64,000 nucleotides of DNA from an uncultured Clostridia bacterium (lineage in GTDB: Bacteria; Bacillota; Clostridia; Oscillospirales; Acutalibacteraceae), in assembly GCA_944412445.1 (NCBI GenBank), contig CALYBJ010000008.1, forward strand, positions 1 through 64,000, in the 5' to 3' direction. Shown here one piece after another: positions 17,074 through 25,258 of this stretch. Both the position numbers and the translations under genes were made by a program. The notes under the pieces were generated by a model, which was not told the DNA's origin, did not search any database, and worked only from the letters and a program-made list of their open reading frames with translations. Positions within the stretch are counted from its first letter, which is position 1. Every line of letters starts with the position of its first letter.

Positions 17074-18145
17074 AAAAAGCCTTATTACGGTAAATTCCGT
17101 TTATCAGCTTATATCGGCGGTGAATATCAAAAAAAATATTTTACCGGAGTCCGGAACCGACATACTCCTTACCGATGTTATGCCGGGATACAGGGAATAC
17201 GGAGAGAGACTCAGGGAAATTTCCGTCTTTGACAATGTTATTTTCGGAGAGACGGCTGAGCTTAACGAAAAATACTCAAACGCCGATGAAAAAGCTTTCA
17301 GGGAAGCTTTAAAAATTATAAATGAAATATTTTCTTTTATTTTAAGCGGAGGACTCGATTCTTACGGAAAAATATATTTTTCAAATTTTGATGTTTTTAC
17401 AAGGCTTCTGGGCTGTATGTATTATTATTCCGACTGCGAATTTATAAATTACGAGGACGGCTTTTCCTCTTATGTCATAGATTTTTTAAGGGAGGACAGA
17501 TGCGCGCTCAACCGTTTTCCCGACGGGGTGAAAATAAAAGAAAAGCTTTCAAAAGTATTGCTTTACGAGCCGAGGCTCTCCATGCGAGGAGATAACCTAT
17601 TTAACGAAGCTCTGCCTAAAATCAATAAAAGCGACAGGGAATTAAAAGAAATTCTTAATTATGTTTTTGCTTATAAAGGCTTTAATCAAAGGGAAAAATT
17701 TATTTTTTTTGAGCAGTCCTTCAGAAGGGAAAATATAAAAACAAACGATATTGATCTGATGAAAGTGTGCATGGAAGCAGCAGGGGAGGAGAATTTTGTT
17801 GTAAAGCCTCACCCGAGAAACATTGATAATATTCCTCAGAAGCTGGGGCTTACAAGAAAATATCAGACTTCCGCTCCATGGGAGCTTATTCTGATGAATT
17901 CTGACGCCAGGGACAAAACGGTTATTACGGTATGCTCAAACGCCGCTTTAAGCGGAAAACTGATTTTCGGGGAAGATATAAACACTGTTATGCTTTACAG
18001 GCTTTTTAATGGAAAAGTCCTCTGGAAAGAGGATGAAATCCTGAAAAGATATTTAAGAAAATTCAGGGATATGTACGGCGGCGGAAATTATTATGTGCCC
18101 GAAACTGTTTACGAGCTTAAAAGCATTTTAAATTATTTGTCATGA
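17063..18145 (+). CDS. Sialyltransferase-fold glycosyltransferase, second of a pair
   Basis: This 360-residue protein carries NSVYQLISAVNI (11-22), YEDGFSSY (130-137), VVKPHPRN (246-253) and CSNAA (about 297). These correspond to the EDG, HP and Ser/Thr motifs of bacterial CMP-sialic acid transferases (GT52/polysialyltransferase clan). The start is a TTG with GGGAGGG upstream, overlapping the previous gene by 11 bases. The two tandem genes are distant paralogues and could act successively on one glycan, for example linker and extension. Donor identity is inferred from the neighbouring cytidylyltransferase. Confidence 0.6.
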   Translation: MKSEKSLITVNSVYQLISAVNIKKNILPESGTDILLTDVMPGYREYGERLREISVFDNVIFGETAELNEKYSNADEKAFREALKIINEIFSFILSGGLDSYGKIYFSNFDVFTRLLGCMYYYSDCEFINYEDGFSSYVIDFLREDRCALNRFPDGVKIKEKLSKVLLYEPRLSMRGDNLFNEALPKINKSDRELKEILNYVFAYKGFNQREKFIFFEQSFRRENIKTNDIDLMKVCMEAAGEENFVVKPHPRNIDNIPQKLGLTRKYQTSAPWELILMNSDARDKTVITVCSNAALSGKLIFGEDINTVMLYRLFNGKVLWKEDEILKRYLRKFRDMYGGGNYYVPETVYELKSILNYLS

Positions 18146-18158
18146 GAGGAGCGTATAT

Positions 18159-19919
18159 ATGGAAAAACCTCAGGTTTCGGTGATTATACCTGTTTATCAG
18201 GTGGAAAATTATCTTGAAAGAGCTGTTGACTCCGTTCTGGGACAAACCCTGGAAAGCATTGAAATAATACTTGTTGACGACGGAAGCGAGGACTTGTCGG
18301 GACAGATATGCGATATGTACGCCGAAAAATATCCGGAAAAGGTAAAGGTAATTCATAAGGAAAACGACGGACTGGGCATGGCGAGGAATACGGGCATAGA
18401 AGCGGCTTCCGGGGAGTATATCGCCTTTCTTGATTCCGACGACACCGCGGAGCCTCAGATGTATGAGGAAATGTATGAAAAAGCCCTTTCGGGGAATTAC
18501 GATATGGTAATGTGCGATGTAAGAATAATATATGTTGATGAAAACAGGGAAACGGTATCGGAAACATACCCTAATGAGGAAATATATCTTCCCGATTATA
18601 TAGCAAAGGGAAACAATATAACTTACAGCGTAAACAAGCTTTATAAAAGAAAAATCTGGGAAGAAAACAAATATGAAAAAATGCTTTTTGAGGATATAGC
18701 TCTTATACCGGTGCTTGTAACCAAGTACACCGACATAGGCTATGTTAAAAAAGCTTTTTACAATTATTACAGAAGATCCGACACAATTTCCACAACGGTA
18801 AAAGGCGAAATGGCTGACATAGTAACAGCCTTTAAAAAGTTTTTTGACACAAGCAGTGAAAAGTATAAAGACGAGGTTTTTTACTGCGGAGCGAAACAGA
18901 TATACTGGAATATATCCGGCGCCCGTTCCGTTTTCAAATGCGATTTCATATCTCTTTTAAAGGAGTACAAAACTGAATTTGTTCTTAATCCTTATATACA
19001 AAAGGACGCTAAAATAAAAAAGCTTCTTTACTTTGCAGATACTCAGGTTATTCCCGACAATATAATCTGCGTCAGCTTTAACAGTGAAATAAGGGAAGAA
19101 TACAGGGAAATGATTAAAAGGGAGTTCCCCCTGTCAAATGTAATTTACGCCGGGAAAAGCTTTTACGGTGAAAGCGAGCTTCCGGAAAGCGTAAAAAACG
19201 CTTTATCACTGGGCAAAACACGCTATGCCGAGGAGTATTTCGCCCTGAAAATTTTATACGACTGCGGCGGCGTGGTTTTATTTCCCGAAATGCGGGCGAA
19301 TATTAATCTCAAAAGGCTCCGGCTCAATGAAGTATTTTTCGGCTTTGAAGGCAGGGAAACTCTTAATACGGGCTGCTTCGGAGCGGTAAAAGGACACTAT
19401 ATAATAAAAGCGCTTTGCGATTTATATTATAAGGACAGTGTTTATTCAAAAGGTCATTTCCCCCTGAGCTACAGACTTCGTGATTTTCTTTTAATAAATT
19501 TTAATCTTAAGCTAAACGGGGGCAATCAGCTTTTAAAGGATACCGTTCGGGTATATCTTCCCGACGTTTTGAGCTTTGACATGAAGGACGGGGAAAACTG
19601 CTGTAAAAGGTTTTATGAAAATGTGCCGGAGGGACATGAGATAATATCCGCAGAAATGCTTGATTTCTGGTCCTCACGGCTTATGGAGAACTGGAATCTA
19701 TATAAGGCGGAAAGAAACAGAAAAAAAGAAACCGTACGGAAAAATGAGCCGGATAACAGAGATAAAATTTATACCGGAATAAGAAAAGACGAATTGATTT
19801 CCGCTGTTGAAGATACGGCGGCGGCTTATGAAAATTCAACAAGCTGGAAAATCACAAAGCCATTGAGAAAAATAAAAAACGCTTTTCTGCAAATTAAAGA
19901 CAGAAGCGTTAAAGTGTAA
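18159..19919 (+). CDS. Bifunctional-looking glycosyltransferase: GT2 plus GT32-like domain
   Basis: Residues 1-230 are a typical GT2 domain: VSVIIPVYQVENYLERAVDS, ILVDDGSED and FLDSDDT (90-96). Residues about 290-500 resemble the GT32/OCH1 sugar-binding fold: RYAEEYFALKILYDCGG aligns with the SDYxRLxxLYxxGG block of such enzymes (compare the gene at 35687). However, the metal-binding DTD that should follow is replaced by VVLFPEM (372-378), so the second domain may be inactive or use another mechanism. The tail (505-586) is charged and helical. The ATG has AGAGGAG upstream. It sits between the sialyltransferase-like pair and the CMP-sugar synthetase. Confidence 0.78.
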   Translation: MEKPQVSVIIPVYQVENYLERAVDSVLGQTLESIEIILVDDGSEDLSGQICDMYAEKYPEKVKVIHKENDGLGMARNTGIEAASGEYIAFLDSDDTAEPQMYEEMYEKALSGNYDMVMCDVRIIYVDENRETVSETYPNEEIYLPDYIAKGNNITYSVNKLYKRKIWEENKYEKMLFEDIALIPVLVTKYTDIGYVKKAFYNYYRRSDTISTTVKGEMADIVTAFKKFFDTSSEKYKDEVFYCGAKQIYWNISGARSVFKCDFISLLKEYKTEFVLNPYIQKDAKIKKLLYFADTQVIPDNIICVSFNSEIREEYREMIKREFPLSNVIYAGKSFYGESELPESVKNALSLGKTRYAEEYFALKILYDCGGVVLFPEMRANINLKRLRLNEVFFGFEGRETLNTGCFGAVKGHYIIKALCDLYYKDSVYSKGHFPLSYRLRDFLLINFNLKLNGGNQLLKDTVRVYLPDVLSFDMKDGENCCKRFYENVPEGHEIISAEMLDFWSSRLMENWNLYKAERNRKKETVRKNEPDNRDKIYTGIRKDELISAVEDTAAAYENSTSWKITKPLRKIKNAFLQIKDRSVKV

Positions 19920-19932
19920 AAGGAGTTTTATT

Positions 19933-20676
19933 ATGAAAACAGCGGCGATAATACCTGCCAGATATTCTTCCGGACGGTTAAAGGGCAAGCCTCTTATGGA
20001 TATATGGGGCAGACCGATGATCTGGTGGGTTTACAATAATGTAAGAAAAAGCCGGAAAATTGACCAGGTGTACGCGGCTACTGATAACGACGAAATTTAT
20101 GCTGTATGCAGAAAATACGGCTTGAATTGCATTATGACCTCACCCGACGCCGAGACAAGCACTCTCAGGGTATATGAGGCCGCAAGGAGCATTGACGCCG
20201 ATTTATATATATGCGTAAACGGAGACGAGCCTCTTATACCTGCGGACACGATTGAAAAAATCATTCCCGAAAGCGCCGTGGGCTTTTTCGCAGGGAACCT
20301 GATGACGAAAATCAAAACGGCTGCGGAGGCTGTTGACAGCTCCAACATTAAGGTGGCTGTCAATAAAGAGGGCTATGCTGTTTTTATGTCAAGGAGCCTT
20401 ATTCCGTATCCTAAGGACAGATTGCTTTTTGATTACTATAAGCATCTGGGCGTGCTTGCCTATACTATGGAGGCGTTGGAGTTTTTCAAGAATACTCCCA
20501 AGGGAATATGCGAGGACATAGAAGATATAAACGAGCTGCGTTTTATCGAAAACGGAAAAAAGCTTAAGATGACCGAGGTTGAGTGCGGCAGTCTGTCCGT
20601 AGATACTCAAAAGGATTTAGAATATGTAAGGCAGGTAATAGGAGAAATGCTTGAAGGCGAGGCGCTTAGAGTATGA
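19933..20676 (+). CDS. KdsB-like CMP-sugar (CMP-ulosonic acid) cytidylyltransferase
   Basis: KdsB enzymes couple CTP to KDO. The 247-residue protein matches the family throughout: AAIIPARYSSGRLKGKPL (4-21), RPMIWWVYNN, VYAATDNDEI, and CVNGDEPLIPADTIEKI (about 95-111), where the KdsB QGDEP metal-binding motif is present as NGDEP. Loss of the Gln and changes in the sugar pocket (ETSTLRVYEA instead of QSGTERLAE) suggest a related but non-KDO ulosonic acid. AAGGAG precedes the ATG. The gene overlaps the following aldolase gene by ATGA. KDO for LPS is not expected in a Gram-positive cell. Confidence 0.8.
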   Translation: MKTAAIIPARYSSGRLKGKPLMDIWGRPMIWWVYNNVRKSRKIDQVYAATDNDEIYAVCRKYGLNCIMTSPDAETSTLRVYEAARSIDADLYICVNGDEPLIPADTIEKIIPESAVGFFAGNLMTKIKTAAEAVDSSNIKVAVNKEGYAVFMSRSLIPYPKDRLLFDYYKHLGVLAYTMEALEFFKNTPKGICEDIEDINELRFIENGKKLKMTEVECGSLSVDTQKDLEYVRQVIGEMLEGEALRV

Positions 20677-22289
20677 GCATACAGATTCTTGACTGTACTC
20701 TTCGTGACGGAGGATATGTAAACGACTGGAACTTCGGCAGAAAAACCATAGCCGCCGTTATAGAAAAGCTTGCGGAAGCCAATATAGATATAATAGAATG
20801 CGGTTTTCTTACGGGAATGGTAAAGGAAAAGGAGCTGTCCCTTTTTAACAGCATAAGGGATATAAAAGAGGTTCTGCCCGGCAAAAAAGGCGGTTCCATG
20901 TATGTTGCCATGATAGCCATAGGTGAAAAAGAGCTTGAGCCTTCCTCGCTTGAGCCATGGGACGGCAGCTCGCTTGACGGAATAAGACTTACCTTTCATA
21001 AGGAGGAAACTGCTAAAGCCATTAAATGGGCGCATATTATAAAAGGCAAAGGCTACAAGGTTTTTATGCAGCCTGTGGGAACGGTTTTTTACGGAGATAT
21101 GGAGCTTTTGTATCTTACCGAGCAGATAAACGGGCTTTCACCTTATGCCTTTTATATTGTGGACACTCTGGGAAGTATGTACAGGAATCAGGTTATCCAT
21201 AAATTTCATCTTATTGACCAGAATATGAATCCGGATATTTTGCTGGGCTTCCACGGTCACAACAATATGCAGCTGGCGTTCTCCAACGCCCAGGTGCTTG
21301 GAAATATTCAGAGCAAAAGAACGCTTATTCTTGATTCCTCCGTATTCGGAATGGGCAGAGGAGCGGGAAATCTCCCAACGGAGCTTATAGCTCAGTATAT
21401 CAATAAAAATATCTGTTCAAAATATGATGTCACAATGATAATGGATATTTACGACGAATATATAAAAGCCATAAGAAAAAAATTCGAGTGGGGCTATTCC
21501 GTGGCGTATCATATAGCCGCAAGCAGTATATGCCATCCCGATTACGCCTCATATCTTATTAATAAACAAACTCTGACAATGAAGGACATTAAAAGCATAA
21601 TTCAGTCTATTCCCCCGGAATATAAGGTTCTTTACGACAAGGAGCTTATAGAAGCTCTTTACAGTGAATACCAAAGCAGAAAAATCGACGACAGCAAAGG
21701 GGTGGAAAAGATAGGGGAATGGATAAGGGGAAGAAAAATACTTCTGCTGGCTCCCGGCAAGACAATAATTTCAAAGTATGAAAAAATATCCGAATTTGTA
21801 AAAAATGAAAATCCTTTTGTAATATCGGTTAATTTTATTGACGGCAGATTTAAGACAGATGCGTGTTTTGTCAGCAACAGAAAAAGAATGGAGCTTATAA
21901 AAAGAGAAACAGATAAGGACAAAAATATTAAACTGATAGCAACATCAAATATAGCAGATTCGGCTGATGAAGAGGATGAAGACTTCGTTTTTGCGGACTA
22001 TGACAAATATACAAACGATGACCCCGTAATTTCGGATAACGCAGGTCTTATGCTTTTAAAGCTTCTGGAAAAGTGCAGGTGCGGTGACATATATCTTGCG
22101 GGCTTTGACGGCTTCAGAATGTCTTCGGGAGAAAATTATTACCGGGGCAGCATGGATTATGAAACTGAGGAGTCGGAGGCGGAGGAAAAGCAGGAGCGGA
22201 TAACAAGACAGCTTGAAATAATAAAGAGAAATATGAAGGTGGAATTCTTAACGCCGTCTTTGTATGAAAGCAAAAAAATACTGAACTGA
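20673..22289 (+). CDS. DRE-TIM aldolase fused to a Rossmann-like (DUF115/Maf-like?) domain
   Basis: Residues 1-330 form an HMGL-like DRE-TIM barrel: LDCTLRDGG (6-14, catalytic Arg and metal Asp), VDTLGSM (163-169), FHGHNN (193-198, metal histidines) and GMGRGAGNLPTE (226-237). The closest described reaction is 4-hydroxy-2-oxovalerate aldolase, which joins or splits pyruvate and an aldehyde. Residues about 352-538 form a second, alpha/beta domain beginning RKILLLAPGKTI (354-365) that recalls the DUF115/Maf fold linked to nonulosonic acid transfer; this is tentative. Coupled to the cytidylyltransferase, it could build the 2-keto-3-deoxy acid that is then activated. It is the last gene before a terminator. 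Confidence 0.75.
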   Translation: MSIQILDCTLRDGGYVNDWNFGRKTIAAVIEKLAEANIDIIECGFLTGMVKEKELSLFNSIRDIKEVLPGKKGGSMYVAMIAIGEKELEPSSLEPWDGSSLDGIRLTFHKEETAKAIKWAHIIKGKGYKVFMQPVGTVFYGDMELLYLTEQINGLSPYAFYIVDTLGSMYRNQVIHKFHLIDQNMNPDILLGFHGHNNMQLAFSNAQVLGNIQSKRTLILDSSVFGMGRGAGNLPTELIAQYINKNICSKYDVTMIMDIYDEYIKAIRKKFEWGYSVAYHIAASSICHPDYASYLINKQTLTMKDIKSIIQSIPPEYKVLYDKELIEALYSEYQSRKIDDSKGVEKIGEWIRGRKILLLAPGKTIISKYEKISEFVKNENPFVISVNFIDGRFKTDACFVSNRKRMELIKRETDKDKNIKLIATSNIADSADEEDEDFVFADYDKYTNDDPVISDNAGLMLLKLLEKCRCGDIYLAGFDGFRMSSGENYYRGSMDYETEESEAEEKQERITRQLEIIKRNMKVEFLTPSLYESKKILN

Positions 22290-22291
22290 CA

Positions 22292-22318
22292 AAGAACGGA
22301 TTTTTCCGTTCTTTTTTG
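22292..22318 (+). terminator. Terminator of polysaccharide gene set 1
   Basis: AAGAACGGA pairs with TCCGTTCTT across a short T loop, followed by TTTTTG. It separates set 1 from the chromate transporter genes. Confidence 0.88.
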
Positions 22319-22417
22319 TATTCTGCCGAATACTTGTGTATTTTTATGAAAATATCTGTATACTATTCGGTTTACACGGATTTTTCAAAGGTGTATTATA
22401 TAAAAGGAGGGAATAAT

Positions 22418-23056
22418 GTGAATTCAGATGAAAACAAAAAAGACGATAAACAAAAAATTTCGGAAAATATTGAAAAAACAGTTTCCGGCGAAAAGAAAGG
22501 CAGTGTGCTTTTAAAGCTTTTTCTGACAACTCTTTACATAAGCGCTTTTACCTTCGGCGGCGGCTTTGTAATCGTCACTTTTATGAAAAGTAGGTTCGTG
22601 GACAAGCTTCACTGGATTACAGAAAGCGAAATGCTGGATTTAACGGCGATAGCTCAGGCTTCACCGGGAGCCATAGCAGTCAACGCCGCCATATTGGTAG
22701 GCTGGAGAGCGGCAGGCTTTTTTGGAATGATAACCGCAGTAACAGGTACGGTTATTCCGCCCATTGTCATTATTTCCGTTATTTCTCTTTTTTATAAGGC
22801 GTTTGCCTCAAATAAATATGTGTCGCTTGTGCTTAAAGGTATGCAGGCAGGCGTCGCCGCTGTTATTTTCGATGTGGTTTGCTCCTTGGGAGCAAGCGTT
22901 GTAAAAGAAAAATCAGCTTTCCAGATAATCGTTATGATTGCCGCCTTTATCGCATCCGTTATCTTTGACGTAAACGTGATTTTTATAATTTTGGCCGCGG
23001 CTGTTTTAGGCGTAATTTACTGGGCTGCTGAAAAAAGGAGGGCGAAAAGCAGATGA
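22418..23056 (+). CDS. Chromate transporter family protein, first half of a split pair
   Basis: This is a ChrA-family membrane protein of 212 residues. The short hydrophilic N-terminus (about 35 residues) is followed by FGGGFVIVTFM and AQASPGAIAVNAA, the two conserved half-repeat motifs of ChrA. Six or so hydrophobic helices follow. In Firmicutes ChrA is often split into two short genes that work together; the native substrate is usually unknown. The GTG start at 22418 has AAAGGAGGG upstream. It overlaps the next gene by ATGA. Confidence 0.88.
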   Translation: MNSDENKKDDKQKISENIEKTVSGEKKGSVLLKLFLTTLYISAFTFGGGFVIVTFMKSRFVDKLHWITESEMLDLTAIAQASPGAIAVNAAILVGWRAAGFFGMITAVTGTVIPPIVIISVISLFYKAFASNKYVSLVLKGMQAGVAAVIFDVVCSLGASVVKEKSAFQIIVMIAAFIASVIFDVNVIFIILAAAVLGVIYWAAEKRRAKSR

Positions 23057-23622
23057 CTGTATATATTCAGCTGTTTTTCAGCTTTTTGCAGGTAGGACTT
23101 TTCAGTGTAGGCGGCGGTTATGCCGCAATGCCTCTTATTCAAAGTCAGGTTGTTGAAAAGTACGCATGGCTTACAATGAACGAGTTTACCGACCTTATTA
23201 CAATAGCCGAGATGACGCCGGGACCTATCGCCGTAAATTCCGCCACCTTTGTGGGCATAAGAATTGCGGGTATACCGGGAGCTTTAACCGCGACTTTCGG
23301 CTGTATTTTCCCATCCTGTATAATCGTTTCCCTGCTGGCTTTCGTTTACTATAAATATAAAAAGCTTTCCGTTCTTCAAAGTGTGCTGTCAAGTCTTCGC
23401 CCGGCGGTAGTCGCCCTTATTGCCGGAGCAGGCCTGTCAATACTCAATATTGTTGTCTTCGGCTCAAACGCCGTAAGCTTTTCAAATATTGAAATAATAG
23501 AAACCGTTATTTTTGTTGTAGCTTTTATCGTTCTGAGAAAATTTAAACTGAATCCGATTTTGGTAATGAGCTGCTGCGGAGCCGCCGGCCTTTTTGCAAA
23601 TCTCCTTGCGGAAAATCTTTAA
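23053..23622 (+). CDS. Chromate transporter family protein, second half of a split pair
   Basis: This is the 189-residue partner of the gene at 22418, with the same half-repeat motifs SVGGGYAAMPLI and AEMTPGPIAVNSATF and about six membrane helices. A heteromeric pair corresponds to one full-length two-domain ChrA. No polysaccharide link is evident although it sits between two polysaccharide gene sets. Confidence 0.88.
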   Translation: MTVYIQLFFSFLQVGLFSVGGGYAAMPLIQSQVVEKYAWLTMNEFTDLITIAEMTPGPIAVNSATFVGIRIAGIPGALTATFGCIFPSCIIVSLLAFVYYKYKKLSVLQSVLSSLRPAVVALIAGAGLSILNIVVFGSNAVSFSNIEIIETVIFVVAFIVLRKFKLNPILVMSCCGAAGLFANLLAENL

Positions 23623-23708
23623 TAATCCGTAATATTCAATTTGGGAAAAATGGTTTGCGAAATAACAGTTTTTGCGTCGTAATACGGAATTTTTGACCGT
23701 TATTTTTG

Positions 23709-23737
23709 TTGACAGTGTTATAAGTAATAAGTATAAT
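23709..23737 (+). promoter_or_regulatory. Consensus sigma-A promoter of polysaccharide gene set 2
   Basis: TTGACA (23709-23714), exactly 17 bases and TATAAT (23732-23737) form a perfect consensus. The roughly 50-base leader to 23796 shows no strong terminator, so a simple strong promoter for the set is likely. Confidence 0.9.
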
Positions 23738-23795
23738 ATAATTTAGACTTACATTGTGCCGAAATATTAAAATTACAGTCTTGCGGTGATTTTTT

Positions 23796-24440
23796 ATGTA
23801 TAAATATGTAAAACGTTTGCTTGATATTGTTTTTTCGTTAATTGCATTGGTGTTTTTGTCTCCCGTCTTTCTTATAACATCAGCCGCAGTTGCAGCGGAA
23901 TCAAAAGGTCCTGTGATTTTTAAACAGGAAAGGCTGGGCAAAGGCGGAAAAGTATTTAAAATATATAAATTCAGATCAATGCGCGTTGGCGCAGAGCATA
24001 CCGGTTCGGGCGTTTACAGCGGAAAAAACGACGACAGGGTAACAAAAGTGGGAAAAATTATAAGAGCTACAAGTATTGACGAGCTTCCTCAGCTTGTAAA
24101 TATTTTAAAAGGAGAAATGAGCTTTATCGGCCCCAGACCACCGCTTACTTATCACCCCTGGACAATAGACAAATATACGAAGGAACAGAAACGCATGTTT
24201 GAGGCGGCTCCGGGAATAACCGGTTGGGCACAGGTAAACGGCAGAAAAGGGGTAGAATGGCATCGGCGCATAGAACTTAATGTATGGTATGTTGATAATA
24301 TGAGTCTTTGGCTGGACATAAAAATACTGTTTATGACGGTGTTCAAGGTTTTGTCTAATGCCGATAATGTAAATACAGGAAAAACTTTAGAGAGCGAAAA
24401 TGAAAGCGATAATAAAAAAAGTGAAAGTGCGGTAAAATAA
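23796..24440 (+). CDS. Priming sugar-phosphate transferase (undecaprenyl-phosphate)
   Basis: This enzyme starts a Wzx/Wzy-type repeat unit by moving a sugar 1-phosphate to undecaprenyl phosphate at the membrane. The 214-residue protein has one N-terminal membrane (re-entrant) helix, then FKQERLGKGGKVFKIYKFRSM (split as FKQERLG and YKFRSM), the catalytic-type TSIDELPQL, FIGPRPP and PGITGWAQVNGR. All are hallmarks of small bacterial sugar transferases (EpsL/PglC type). It is the first gene after the consensus promoter. The tail after residue 195 is charged and variable. Confidence 0.93.
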   Translation: MYKYVKRLLDIVFSLIALVFLSPVFLITSAAVAAESKGPVIFKQERLGKGGKVFKIYKFRSMRVGAEHTGSGVYSGKNDDRVTKVGKIIRATSIDELPQLVNILKGEMSFIGPRPPLTYHPWTIDKYTKEQKRMFEAAPGITGWAQVNGRKGVEWHRRIELNVWYVDNMSLWLDIKILFMTVFKVLSNADNVNTGKTLESENESDNKKSESAVK

Positions 24441-25258
24441 TGCTTAAACTGTTTTATATAACAAAAGAACCGGAAATAGCTCAAATTGCCCAAAAATACG
24501 GCGTAGACAGAATTTTTGCCGACATGGAATACATAGGAAAGGATCTGCGGCAGAAGGGACTTAATACTGTTAAAAATCATCATACCGTTGAGGATGTAAA
24601 AAATCTCAGAAAGGTATTAAATAATTCACAGCTTCTTGTAAGGGTAAATCCCATAAATGAAAACAGCAAAAAAGAAATTGACAGTGTGGTAAATGCCGGA
24701 ACCGATATAATAATGTTCCCCATGTGGCGTACGCAGAAAGATGCGGAAATCTTTTTAAATCTTGTAAACGGCAGAACAAAAACCATGCTGCTTCTTGAAA
24801 CATGGGACGCCGAAAAAAATATAGACAGTGTTATAAACGCTGGCGGCTTCGACGAAATACATATAGGTCTCAACGATTTAAGCATAAGTAAAGGAAAAAA
24901 GTTTTTATTTGAGCTTCTTGCGGACGGAACGGTTGAAAATCTTGCGGAGAAATTCAGAAACAAAAATATAACTTTCGGCTTCGGAGGAATAGGCAGAGTG
25001 GGCAGCGGTAATATGCTTCCTGCCGAAAATATAATAGGCGAGCATTACAGATTAGGCTCATCAATGGCGATATTGTCAAGGGCTTTCTGTGACTCGTCAA
25101 AAACAGCAAGCATAAAAGAAATTGAAAAAATATTTTCTGAGGGAATGATTGAGAACAGGGAGTATGAAAAGTCCCTGTGCCGGAAGAATGAGGCATTTTT
25201 TGAAGACAATCATATTAAAACGGCTGAAATTATAAAACGGATAGTTGAAAAAATATGA
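24440..25258 (+). CDS. HpcH/HpaI family aldolase
   Basis: The 272-residue protein has the landmarks of the HpcH/HpaI class II pyruvate-type aldolases: VDRIFADMEY (about 24-33), LLVRVNPIN (about 70), IIMFPMW, LLETWDA (about 118) with the metal-binding Glu, and IHIGLNDLS. Family members split or join pyruvate (or a 2-keto acid) and an aldehyde. Such genes are rare in exopolysaccharide operons. Its start overlaps the previous stop, and its end overlaps the dehydrogenase gene (ATGA). It may supply a hydroxy-keto acid for glycan decoration; substrate unknown. Confidence 0.78.
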   Translation: MLKLFYITKEPEIAQIAQKYGVDRIFADMEYIGKDLRQKGLNTVKNHHTVEDVKNLRKVLNNSQLLVRVNPINENSKKEIDSVVNAGTDIIMFPMWRTQKDAEIFLNLVNGRTKTMLLLETWDAEKNIDSVINAGGFDEIHIGLNDLSISKGKKFLFELLADGTVENLAEKFRNKNITFGFGGIGRVGSGNMLPAENIIGEHYRLGSSMAILSRAFCDSSKTASIKEIEKIFSEGMIENREYEKSLCRKNEAFFEDNHIKTAEIIKRIVEKI

